NCBI GenBank assembly: GCA_007120095.1
Contig: SKOM01000114.1
Coordinates: 1 to 13,662 of the forward strand
Source: Candidatus Competibacteraceae bacterium
GTDB taxonomy: Bacteria > Pseudomonadota > Gammaproteobacteria > Competibacterales > Competibacteraceae
Direction: 5' to 3'
DNA: 13,662 nucleotides
Part shown: in pieces, positions 1-6,134 of the stretch
Layout: each line of letters starts with the position of its first letter
Position numbering within the stretch: the first letter of the stretch is position 1
Position numbers and translations under genes: made by a program
Notes under the pieces: generated by a model
The model's database searches: none
Seen by the model: the letters and a program-made list of their open reading frames with translations, nothing else
What the model was told of the DNA's origin: nothing

Positions 1-97
1 CTTCGTCTTCACCGTCACCACAGGCGCTTAATAAAAAACTGGCTGCCAGCAGCAAAACCCAAGATAGGGACTTTAAGTATGGCATCAAGAATTGCAT
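1..97 (-). CDS. Putative lipoprotein, N-terminal part only (cut by left edge)
   Basis: An open minus-strand frame begins at ATG 97 and runs off the window. The 32 visible residues form a type II (lipoprotein) signal peptide: a short N-terminus with one Lys, a hydrophobic core (WVLLLAASFLL) and the lipobox L-S-A-C. The acceptor Cys is residue 26 from this start. It is followed by an acidic stretch, GDGEDE. Gly at position +2 after the lipid-modified Cys (rather than Asp) suggests sorting to the outer membrane by the E. coli Lol rule; this is inference. A GGAG sequence (106-109 on the complement) lies 8 bases before ATG 97 and favours it over the in-frame ATG at 85. The mature domain is outside the window, so no function can be given. 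It is separated by 281 bases from the transporter gene upstream, so it probably has its own promoter, but I did not find a convincing one. Confidence 0.75.
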   Translation of the reverse strand, partial: MQFLMPYLKSLSWVLLLAASFLLSACGDGEDE

Positions 98-223
98 AAA
101 AAAGACTCCAAAACAGAATTCAGTCAACGCCAACCCAAAGGAGCAGGCGCGGAATCAGGTGGGTTCGAAAGGATCAAAAATTTGCGCAGGTGCTCTGTGC
201 GATGCCCGAACCGGCAGGCCGAG

Positions 224-319
224 ATGATCAAGAATGCTAGCCGGAACGAGGCGATCATATTGGCCTATGCCACAGGGGAAGATAGCTATCAAGAAATCTC
301 CTGGGCGTCTTTCGCCTGA
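224..319 (+). pseudogene. Possible decayed HTH fragment (transposase or regulator C-terminus)
   Basis: In the spacer between two minus-strand genes, the plus strand encodes about 30 residues containing SRNEAIILAYATGEDSYQEI and then a stop at 317-319. From memory, this resembles the start of the small helix-turn-helix at the C-terminus of some REP-associated/IS200-like transposases and related proteins, where an R-x-E-A-I-x-x-A-Y segment leads to an EI-x-x-x-FGV-HTH helix. In a neighbouring frame the bases directly after the EI codons read LGVF, which would fit a single frameshift. No convincing body of a gene precedes it: upstream residues in the same frame look random and there is no ribosome binding site. 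This is a weak motif-level resemblance in a single short stretch and could be chance. Confidence 0.22.
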
Positions 320-378
320 AGCACCAAAACGCCGCAAAATCTTTGACCGATACGTGATCGACCAGGCCTGCTGTGGTT

Positions 379-1269
379 TCAGCCATGCGCCGGTTGCTTC
401 CGGCTGATCATCAAGCCTGCGATGATGATGGCCAGCGCCAGCAGAAAGCGCCCTGGCAGTTCCTCGGCCAGAACCACTACCCCCAGCAGCACTGACCAGA
501 CCGGCACATGGTAATTCACCTGAGACAGGAAGCTCGGTCCGGCGCTGCGAATGATGCCGACCAGCAACAGCGTTGCAAGCCCCGTGGGCAACAACCCCAG
601 ATACAGCAGCGCTAGCCCAGCACGCGGCGCGGGCATGGCGGGCAGCCCGTCAGCCAGAAACGCCGCTGGCAGCATGATCGCGGTGGCCACCCACAGCGCC
701 AGCACCCCAAACCCCACCGGGTGAACATCAGGGCAGCGCCGGGTCAGGATGGCACCGACCGCATAGCTGAGCGCCGCGCCAAGACAGCCCAGCCGCGCCA
801 CATTTTCCAGCGCAGACCCGGTCGCCGCCCATATCCCCGGCCCGATCAACACCGCCACACCCGCCAGCCCCAGCGCGAAACCGAGTGCCTTGATGCGCGT
901 CAACGCCTCGCCGGGGACCAGAGGATGCGCCAGCCCGATGATAAACAGAGGAATCGCGGCCATCGTTATGCCGGCAAAGCCACTGGTGACATGCTGTTGT
1001 GACCAGCTCAGCAGAAAAAAAGGCACGGCGTTGGAAAACACCCCCATCCCGGCGGCAAATACCCAGACCAGTGGCTGGCCCGGCAGGCGCACTCCCATCA
1101 ATGCCGCGATGGTCGATAGGGTCAGCGCACCGATGGTGATGCGCCCTGCCGCAACCCAGACAGGCGCAAACCCTTCCAAGGCAATGGCGATACCCAGGAA
1201 CGACGCGCCCCAGATCAGCCCCAGCGCAATCAACGCGATCCAGTTGCTCAGGGTGGGAGTGGTAGGCAT
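379..1269 (-). CDS. EamA/DMT-family membrane transporter
   Basis: A 296-residue polytopic membrane protein of the drug/metabolite transporter (DMT, EamA) superfamily. It shows about ten hydrophobic segments arranged as two tandem EamA repeats (roughly residues 8-140 and 150-290). The first repeat opens with the typical IALGLIWGASFLGIAIAL helix, and the second includes the N-Y-H-V-P-V-W segment common in this family. It would sit in the inner membrane and move a small metabolite, often an amino acid or related compound, but the substrate cannot be read from sequence. The frame is open to an ATG at 1290, but I chose ATG 1269 because AGGGAA (1276-1281 on the complement) is 6 bases before it and the protein then begins just before the first helix. 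It lies 54 bases after waaA on the same strand and may share its transcript. Confidence 0.9.
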   Translation of the reverse strand: MPTTPTLSNWIALIALGLIWGASFLGIAIALEGFAPVWVAAGRITIGALTLSTIAALMGVRLPGQPLVWVFAAGMGVFSNAVPFFLLSWSQQHVTSGFAGITMAAIPLFIIGLAHPLVPGEALTRIKALGFALGLAGVAVLIGPGIWAATGSALENVARLGCLGAALSYAVGAILTRRCPDVHPVGFGVLALWVATAIMLPAAFLADGLPAMPAPRAGLALLYLGLLPTGLATLLLVGIIRSAGPSFLSQVNYHVPVWSVLLGVVVLAEELPGRFLLALAIIIAGLMISRKQPAHG

Positions 1270-1323
1270 GTGGAGTTCCCTGAAAAGCATGAGCCGCTGA
1301 CCTAGTCGTCGCTCAACGTGCAG

Positions 1324-2589
1324 TTATTGCGTCAATGTGATCCGTTCTAACGCCGCACACAGTCGCGCTACAGCGCCGCGATTAGCCAGAACCGCTTGCC
1401 GACCGGATTCACCGACCTGCTGGCGGGCAGTAGTGTCACTCAGCCAGTGTGCCACGCTATCGGCCACCGCATGGGCATCGGCGGCCAGTTGTGCCCCTCC
1501 GGCATCAAGTAACTGCTGGGCGGCTTCCTCAAAATGAAAAATCTGTGGTCCGAACACCACCGGCAAGCCCAACAGCGCCGGTTCCAGCATATTATGCCCA
1601 CCTACCGGCACCAGACTGCCACCGACAAAGGCGATATCGGCAGCGGCATACAGCAGCAGCAGTTCACCCATACTGTCGCCTAAATACACGTCAGTGTCGG
1701 CGCTGCAGGCTTGACCGCTGCTGCGCCGCACTAAGCGATAACCGGCTGTTTGGCATTGTGTCGCCACGGTATCAAAGCGTTCCGGGTGGCGTGGTACCAG
1801 GATTAACAGGCTATCAGGATGGTGTCGCCGTACCTGAGCCAGTGCGGCCAACACCTGCTCGTCTTCCCCCGCGTGGGTGCTGGCGGCAATCCACACCGGT
1901 CGTTGGCCGAACAGCTCGCGGCGCAAGTGCTGGCCTTGTGCAGATAAATCGGCGGGCAGGGTCAAATCATATTTTATATTGCCGATGACCTCAATCCGCT
2001 CCACTGGCATACCCAGGGCGTGAAAGCGTTGCGCATCGGCCTCGCTGCGGGCCGCCAGCAACGTCACATGGCCTAGAGTGGCACGGGTCAGGCTGGATAC
2101 ATAGCTATAGCCCCGTGCCGAGCGTTCGGATAAACGGGCATTGGCCACAATGACTGCAATGCCCGCCGCCGCACAAGCACGGTACAAATTAGGCCACAGC
2201 TCGGTTTCCATAATCACGCCCAACTGCGGGCGAGTCCGCGCTAGAAAACGGCGCACCGCAGCGGGTAAATCATAGGGCAGGTAACAATGCGCTACACTGT
2301 CCCCCAAGGTCTGGCGGACCTGTTCCGAGCCGGTAGGGGTGCCGGTGGTCACCAGCACCGGGTGCTGGGGATAGCGCTGCTGTAAAGCGCGTACCAGCGG
2401 TACGGCGGCACGGACTTCGCCTACGGAAACCGCATGGATCCACAGGCAACCATCGGTGAGTTCGGGTGCCGCGCCCAACCGCTCGGCCCAGCGGCGACGG
2501 TAGGCCGGGTTGCGGCGACCCCGCCACCACAGCCGCAACAGCACGGCAGGTGTAGCGATATAGAGCAAGGCGGTGTATAAACGATGCAT
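1324..2589 (-). CDS. waaA: 3-deoxy-D-manno-octulosonic acid (Kdo) transferase
   Basis: WaaA (KdtA) transfers Kdo from CMP-Kdo to the lipid A precursor on the cytoplasmic face of the inner membrane, building the inner LPS core. The 421-residue protein matches E. coli WaaA in length (425) and layout. It has an N-terminal membrane anchor (MHRLYTALLYIATP), the acceptor-side glycosyltransferase motif HAVSVGE with the expected catalytic Glu58, ETELWPNL at 128-135, VIGNIKYDL at 201-209, and the donor-site GGHNMLEP near 330-337 followed by FGPQIFHFEE. The frame is open up to a GTG at 2607, which would overlap the upstream stop, but ATG 2589 aligns with the E. coli start (MELLYTALLY) and is chosen. 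It begins 10 bases after the CBS-DUF294 stop, so translation is probably coupled; no clear Shine-Dalgarno is seen. Whether it adds one or two Kdo units cannot be told from sequence. Confidence 0.95.
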   Translation of the reverse strand: MHRLYTALLYIATPAVLLRLWWRGRRNPAYRRRWAERLGAAPELTDGCLWIHAVSVGEVRAAVPLVRALQQRYPQHPVLVTTGTPTGSEQVRQTLGDSVAHCYLPYDLPAAVRRFLARTRPQLGVIMETELWPNLYRACAAAGIAVIVANARLSERSARGYSYVSSLTRATLGHVTLLAARSEADAQRFHALGMPVERIEVIGNIKYDLTLPADLSAQGQHLRRELFGQRPVWIAASTHAGEDEQVLAALAQVRRHHPDSLLILVPRHPERFDTVATQCQTAGYRLVRRSSGQACSADTDVYLGDSMGELLLLYAAADIAFVGGSLVPVGGHNMLEPALLGLPVVFGPQIFHFEEAAQQLLDAGGAQLAADAHAVADSVAHWLSDTTARQQVGESGRQAVLANRGAVARLCAALERITLTQ

Positions 2590-2599
2590 GGGGCGTGGT

Positions 2600-4069
2600 T
2601 CATTCACGAACCAGATGCAGCTTGAAGTGATGCCTTACAAAGCTCTGAAATCTAACCACGTTTTCCAAAGCAAGTCGCAATTCGCCTTGTTCCATTCGAT
2701 TGAGCTGCTCAAGGGCGAGGTAATTATCAGGGGGGTGTCCTGCATGCAGCGCCGTGATCTGACTCCGCAGGCGCATCCTGACCAGTAAATCTAAGGCAGC
2801 AGCGAGATCAGCGGCATCGGTGGACGGCAAGACACCGGCATTCGCCAGGTGCTCCAGGCGTTCATGGGTGCTACCTGACAACGCCTGGGCTTCAAGCGCG
2901 AGTGATTTGACCCCGTCGGTGATCGCGAAAATACCGGCTTTTTTGATATTCAACTGGCCCTTATGTGCTCCGGAACGCTCGGTGTGGATGCGGCCAAACC
3001 AGCCCAATGGCGGGGTAAAATTCAGCATGTTTTGCGCCATGCGGGTGAGAAACAAACGATTATGTTCTATGCAACTGTAAATATGGGATCTAACCGCGGT
3101 TTCGAGACGGGCATCGCCGTATAACGTGCGGACATCAAAAAACATGCTGGCCTTTAAGATATTCTCCGGACTCGGGGTGCTGATCCAGCGTTCCAGTTCA
3201 GTTTTCCACTGGCGCACGCTGCGCCGCCATGCACTGTTGCTGGCCATGATGCCGCCGAGACACTCGGGGACACCGATTGAGATTAAACTGCCAATCAGAT
3301 CTTCTGCGAACGCCTGTAATTGCTGCAGTGCCTCGGCATCAAGATGATCCGCGTAAATGATGCCGTTATCTTGGTCGGTTGACAGGGTTTGCTCGCCCCG
3401 GCCTTCACTGCCCATCACGATAAAGGCAAAGTCGTTGGTTAAGTCAGGATAACGTTCGATGCGCAGCAATCTGATGAGACGAATGACGACTTGATCATTA
3501 AGGTGGGCAATCAAACGAACGATGTCACGAATGGGTGTCCCGGTGCCGTGGAGACGAGCGACCAACTCCTGGATGCGTGTATGCATTCTCCTTAAATCGC
3601 TAATGTTTTCGGCTTGCTCGATGTCAAGAATGAGCTGATGCGGCGTGTGGGATTGGAGCCGCAGAATATCGCTGTCGGTAATAATACCGCTGAGCTGGCT
3701 TTGTACATCGACGACTACCAGTCTATGGATGCCGCGCCGTGACATCTGATAGAGCGCGTCATAGAGCTGGCTGGTTTCGGGGATGGTGGCTACCGGTGTG
3801 CTCATGATCTCTCTAACCGGCAGAGATTTAGGTTGGCGAGCTTGAGCAATGACTTTGTTGCGCAGGTCACGGTCGGTAACCACTCCGCAGGGTTGCCCGT
3901 CTTGAACGACCACCACGCTGGAAATATTTTTTTCCCGCATGATGCTGACCACATCCACTAAACTGTCATCCGGCGAACAGATCACGACACGGCGTTGACA
4001 AAAGTCCCGAATGGGGAGAAAGAATTGGTTTTCTGCCGTGATGGGCAGGCTGTCTTGTTCAAATACCAT
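2600..4069 (-). CDS. CBS-domain protein with DUF294 nucleotidyltransferase-like domain
   Basis: A soluble 489-residue protein. Two CBS domains come first (about 22-76 and 84-139), each ending in the typical G-x-x-T-D-x-D-[IL]. A DUF294 GlnD-like nucleotidyltransferase region follows (about 150-290), with the signature GSEGRGEQTLSTDQD at 220-234; Asp232 and Asp234 are the likely metal ligands. The DUF294 C-terminal region covers about 340-480. CBS pairs usually bind adenine nucleotides, so a nucleotide-sensing regulator or nucleotidyltransferase is plausible, but the family's substrate is not established. Many relatives of about 600 residues or more carry an N-terminal cyclic-nucleotide-binding domain, which is absent here. 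An in-frame stop lies about 35 bases upstream of the ATG, so this is not a missed start. The start is supported by GGAAG some 10 bases upstream. It is the first gene of a minus-strand group with waaA and the EamA transporter, and diverges from the cytochrome gene. Confidence 0.88.
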   Translation of the reverse strand: MVFEQDSLPITAENQFFLPIRDFCQRRVVICSPDDSLVDVVSIMREKNISSVVVVQDGQPCGVVTDRDLRNKVIAQARQPKSLPVREIMSTPVATIPETSQLYDALYQMSRRGIHRLVVVDVQSQLSGIITDSDILRLQSHTPHQLILDIEQAENISDLRRMHTRIQELVARLHGTGTPIRDIVRLIAHLNDQVVIRLIRLLRIERYPDLTNDFAFIVMGSEGRGEQTLSTDQDNGIIYADHLDAEALQQLQAFAEDLIGSLISIGVPECLGGIMASNSAWRRSVRQWKTELERWISTPSPENILKASMFFDVRTLYGDARLETAVRSHIYSCIEHNRLFLTRMAQNMLNFTPPLGWFGRIHTERSGAHKGQLNIKKAGIFAITDGVKSLALEAQALSGSTHERLEHLANAGVLPSTDAADLAAALDLLVRMRLRSQITALHAGHPPDNYLALEQLNRMEQGELRLALENVVRFQSFVRHHFKLHLVRE

Positions 4070-4075
4070 GCTCGA

Positions 4076-4104
4076 TTGTCTTCCGCAATGTGTAAAGTTC
4101 TAAT
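4076..4104 (+). promoter_or_regulatory. Candidate sigma70-type promoter for the cytochrome c gene
   Basis: TTGTCT (4076-4081) and TCTAAT (4099-4104) are separated by 17 bases and match the -35 and -10 consensus at 4/6 and 5/6 positions. Transcription would start near 4111, giving a leader of about 46 bases to the cytochrome start. It lies in the 87-base divergent spacer, immediately upstream of the CBS-DUF294 start. It is based on consensus matching only. Confidence 0.38.
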
Positions 4105-4156
4105 ATACGCAGCCATTGGTGAGTTGGCCACATCGACCTAAGAGGCACTGAATAAT

Positions 4157-4459
4157 ATGCGCAAATTGTTTCTGTTTATTGTCGTCATGACCAGTATGTC
4201 GGCGCACGCAGGTGATCCCGAGGTGGGCAAGGCCTTGGCTACGGCCTGCACGGCCTGTCATGGCCCCGAAGGCATCAGTTCTAATCCGGTATGGCCCAAT
4301 CTAGCCGGTCAGCATGCAGCTTATTTAGCCATCGCTCTTAAAGCCTACCGCGATGGCAGGCGGGTGGATCCACTGATGTCCCCTATGGCTCGACGGCTAA
4401 GTGATCAAGACATTGCCAACCTGGCGGCTTATTTTAGCAGTTTGCCGGCAAGCCCATAG
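4157..4459 (+). CDS. Exported class I cytochrome c (c553/c4-half type)
   Basis: A 100-residue small c-type cytochrome. It begins with a Sec signal peptide (MRKLFLFIVVMTSMSAHA, likely cleaved after Ala18), so the mature protein of about 82 residues is periplasmic. A single haem site CTACH at 31-35 is followed by G-P-E-G. The second axial ligand should be Met74 in MSPMA, with Met77 the alternative, followed by the C-terminal helix LSDQDIANLAAYF typical of cytochrome c553 and of one half of cytochrome c4. It would carry single electrons in the periplasm; its partner cannot be told. GAGG at 4142-4145 lies 11 bases before the ATG. The gene is monocistronic by layout, divergent from the CBS-DUF294 gene, and ends 8 bases from the convergent oxidoreductase gene. 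Confidence 0.93.
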   Translation: MRKLFLFIVVMTSMSAHAGDPEVGKALATACTACHGPEGISSNPVWPNLAGQHAAYLAIALKAYRDGRRVDPLMSPMARRLSDQDIANLAAYFSSLPASP

Positions 4460-4467
4460 GAATGTCA

Positions 4468-5484
4468 CTAATCGCTGGCGGGTGCAAACGCATCGTAATA
4501 CAGGTGTTCAAGCGCCAGCCCTTGAGCCTGAAACGCGGTCTTCGCCGCCTCAATCATCGGCGGCGGCCCGCTCATGTAGACTTCGTGGCCGGATAAATCC
4601 GGATAGTCGGCAGCCACGGCTTCATGCACCCACCCGCTGCGTCCGTTCCAGCCGTCCTCATCTGCTGGCGCGGACAGTACCGGCGTGTACTCGAATAACG
4701 GCTGCTGTTTTGCCCAGCGCAATGGCAGCTCGTGCAGATACAGATCACGGCGGGCGCGGGCACCCCAATACAGGTGGATTGGCCGCTCGATGCCGTGATG
4801 GAAAAGGTCTTCCACCATCGCCTTCAGCGGGGCAAAGCCGGTACCTCCCCCCACCATGATAATCGGACGCTGGTTGTCGTGGCGCACAAAGAAAGTCCCC
4901 AAAGGTCCTTGCAGGCGTAAAATCGCTTGTTCCTTTAATTTATTAAACGCAAAATCGGAAAACACCCCTCCGGGAATATGACGCACATGTAATTCCAAAT
5001 GCTGGCTGGCATGCGGGGGGTTAGCCAGCGAGAAACTGCGCCGTCGGCTATCGCGGAGTAAAAAGTCAATATATTGGCCTGCCAGGAACGGCAACTGTTC
5101 GTGATTCGGTAACCGCAAATTGATTTGCATGACATCGGGGGCCAGGCGTTGCAAGCCCATCACCCGGCAAGGCAAGGTACGCACCTTGAGATCAGCAACC
5201 GCATCAATTTCCCGCACTTTAATGATTAAATCGCTGAGCGGACGAGCTTGGCAAAACAGCGCTTTGCCGGATTGCATTTGGGTCTCACTGATCGCTGTAG
5301 GTCTTTGGTTGTCGGGGTAAGCGACACGGCCTTGCAGTACTTCGCCTAAGCAGGTTCCGCAGGTGCCGCTGCGACAGCTGTAGGGTAAAGTACGACCCGC
5401 ATTCAGCGCGGCCTGCAAAATAGTTTCTCGGGCATCGACTTGGATGACGGTATCTGACGGTTTGAGCGTGACGTGATATTTCAT
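4468..5484 (-). CDS. 2Fe-2S/FAD/NAD(P)H oxidoreductase (CDP-6-deoxy-glucoseen reductase-like)
   Basis: A 338-residue three-domain electron-transfer flavoprotein. An N-terminal plant-type ferredoxin domain (1-90) holds the cluster cysteines Cys37, Cys42, Cys45 and Cys78. An FAD domain (about 100-200) has RRSFSLAN at 148-155. An NAD(P)H domain has GGGTGFAP at 212-219 and the terminal SGPPPM at 305-310. The order ferredoxin-FAD-NAD is that of AscD/E3-type CDP-6-deoxy-delta-3,4-glucoseen reductases and of reductase components of oxygenases. Database entries often carry the AscD name, but no dideoxysugar genes (dehydratase, epimerase) and no oxygenase component are present nearby. The safe call is therefore an NAD(P)H-dependent reductase that passes electrons singly to an unknown acceptor in the cytoplasm. 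No clear Shine-Dalgarno precedes the ATG. The start fits the ferredoxin domain, which begins directly with the first beta strand. Confidence 0.88.
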   Translation of the reverse strand: MKYHVTLKPSDTVIQVDARETILQAALNAGRTLPYSCRSGTCGTCLGEVLQGRVAYPDNQRPTAISETQMQSGKALFCQARPLSDLIIKVREIDAVADLKVRTLPCRVMGLQRLAPDVMQINLRLPNHEQLPFLAGQYIDFLLRDSRRRSFSLANPPHASQHLELHVRHIPGGVFSDFAFNKLKEQAILRLQGPLGTFFVRHDNQRPIIMVGGGTGFAPLKAMVEDLFHHGIERPIHLYWGARARRDLYLHELPLRWAKQQPLFEYTPVLSAPADEDGWNGRSGWVHEAVAADYPDLSGHEVYMSGPPPMIEAAKTAFQAQGLALEHLYYDAFAPASD

Positions 5485-5504
5485 GGGCGCAAAATTCGGG
5501 TTGG

Positions 5505-5533
5505 TTTAAGCGTGAAAATCGTGGCCGTGTCAA
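5505..5533 (-). promoter_or_regulatory. Candidate promoter for the oxidoreductase gene
   Basis: On the minus strand a perfect -35 hexamer TTGACA (complement of 5528-5533) is followed after 17 bases by CTTAAA (complement of 5505-5510), only 3/6 to the -10 consensus. The start point would be near 5498, leaving a leader of about 14 bases, which is short. The poor -10 may mean weak or activator-dependent expression, or that the match is chance. Confidence 0.3.
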
Positions 5534-5577
5534 TAAAGTTTTACGGCTGAAAATAAGCCTATCTGCAATTACAGCAG

Positions 5578-5612
5578 TTGCCAAATTCTCAAGTTCCGGT
5601 ATCATTGTCGCG
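5578..5612 (+). promoter_or_regulatory. Strong sigma70-type promoter for tRNA-Lys with GC-rich discriminator
   Basis: TTGCCA (5578-5583) and TATCAT (5600-5605) each match consensus at 5/6 and are 16 bases apart. The start would be near 5612, about 8 bases before the mature tRNA 5' end, which is the usual layout for a stable RNA gene. The discriminator after the -10 is GC-rich (TGTCGCG), as in stable-RNA promoters subject to stringent control in E. coli. That regulation is inference here. It is the best-matching promoter I see in the window. Confidence 0.7.
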
Positions 5613-5619
5613 GTAAACA

Positions 5620-5695
5620 GGGTCGTTAGCTCAGATGGTAGAGCAGGTCACTTTTAATGACTTGGTCGGAGGTTCGAATCCTCCACGACTCACCA
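5620..5695 (+). tRNA. tRNA-Lys (anticodon TTT)
   Basis: A complete 76-base tRNA with encoded CCA. The acceptor stem GGGTCGT (5620-5626) pairs with ACGACTC (5685-5691), with one G-T pair at position 2-71. The D arm contains TAGCTCAGATGGTAGAGC. The anticodon stem GGTCA/TGACT encloses the loop CTTTTAA, giving anticodon TTT at 5653-5655. The T arm is GGAGG-TTCGAAT-CCTCC, the discriminator base is A, and CCA is at 5693-5695. Sequence and arm layout are close to E. coli tRNA-Lys, which reads AAA and AAG. It lies 72 bases upstream of atpI on the same strand. Confidence 0.97.
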
Positions 5696-5712
5696 TGGTG
5701 CGTCGCCCCAGT

Positions 5713-5740
5713 TTTATATTTTGAACATATGCGGTAGCAT
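5713..5740 (+). promoter_or_regulatory. Weak candidate promoter upstream of atpI
   Basis: TTTATA (5713-5718) and TAGCAT (5735-5740) are 16 bases apart, each 4/6 to consensus, inside the 72-base spacer between tRNA-Lys and atpI. This is the best pairing I see there, but matches of this quality occur by chance in AT-rich spacers. The atp operon may instead be read from the tRNA promoter or use a promoter I do not recognise. Confidence 0.22.
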
Positions 5741-5767
5741 GGCGATACCCTTTGAAGGGAACTTATC

Positions 5768-6124
5768 ATGCTTTTGTCCGTACCGTTGCGTATCGCCCTT
5801 TGGCAGTTGCTGATTGGTGTCATGGGGTTGTTGGTATGGTCGGTGCTGGGGGGATGGAAAGAAGCCTTGGCGGCATTGTTCGGGGGCGGGATCGGTGCGT
5901 TGCTGAGTGTGTATATGGCGCTGCGACTCGGTGCTGCCAATGATGCTAGCCTGCGCGATAGGGTTAGTACGTTTTACCGTGCTGAGGTGATGAAATTTGT
6001 TTTGGCAGTGGTGCTGTTCTCTATAGCGGCGCTGCTTTTTGCGGATGTTTATATTCCGTTGATAACAACATTCATAGTGGGGCTCACCGCCTACTGGTTT
6101 GCCCTGCTTCGGATCAAGGACTAG
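5768..6124 (+). CDS. atpI: ATP synthase protein I (c-ring assembly factor)
   Basis: A 118-residue membrane protein at the head of the ATP synthase operon. It has four hydrophobic segments in two hairpins: about 8-28, 33-53 with the small-residue G-G-G-I-G-A-L-L stretch, 73-92 and 95-113, with a polar loop around 54-70 that ends in F-Y-R-A-E. AtpI is not part of the mature enzyme; work in several bacteria gives it an accessory role in c-ring assembly, and it is often poorly conserved in sequence. Identification rests on position directly before atpB, length near the family's usual 120-130 residues, and the membrane pattern. AAGGGA (5755-5760) lies 7 bases before the ATG. It ends 10 bases before atpB. 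Confidence 0.9.
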   Translation: MLLSVPLRIALWQLLIGVMGLLVWSVLGGWKEALAALFGGGIGALLSVYMALRLGAANDASLRDRVSTFYRAEVMKFVLAVVLFSIAALLFADVYIPLITTFIVGLTAYWFALLRIKD

Positions 6125-6134
6125 CGAGCAAGAT

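Noticed and set aside
302..316. Hairpin GGCG-TCTTT-CGCC in the left spacer, considered as a terminator for the EamA transporter
   Set aside because: The stem is only 4 bp, it lies some 60 bases past the stop, and no U tract follows on the minus strand.
1449..1988. Plus-strand open frame of 179 codons inside waaA
   Set aside because: It lies antisense to a well-conserved gene, its translation is rich in Arg, Pro and His with no recognisable motif, and it has no ribosome binding site; it is a shadow of the waaA codons.
2421..2603. ATG at 2603 overlapping the CBS-DUF294 stop as ATGA, which looks like a coupled start
   Set aside because: It opens only a 60-codon frame that is not the waaA frame; the waaA start that fits the family is ATG 2589.
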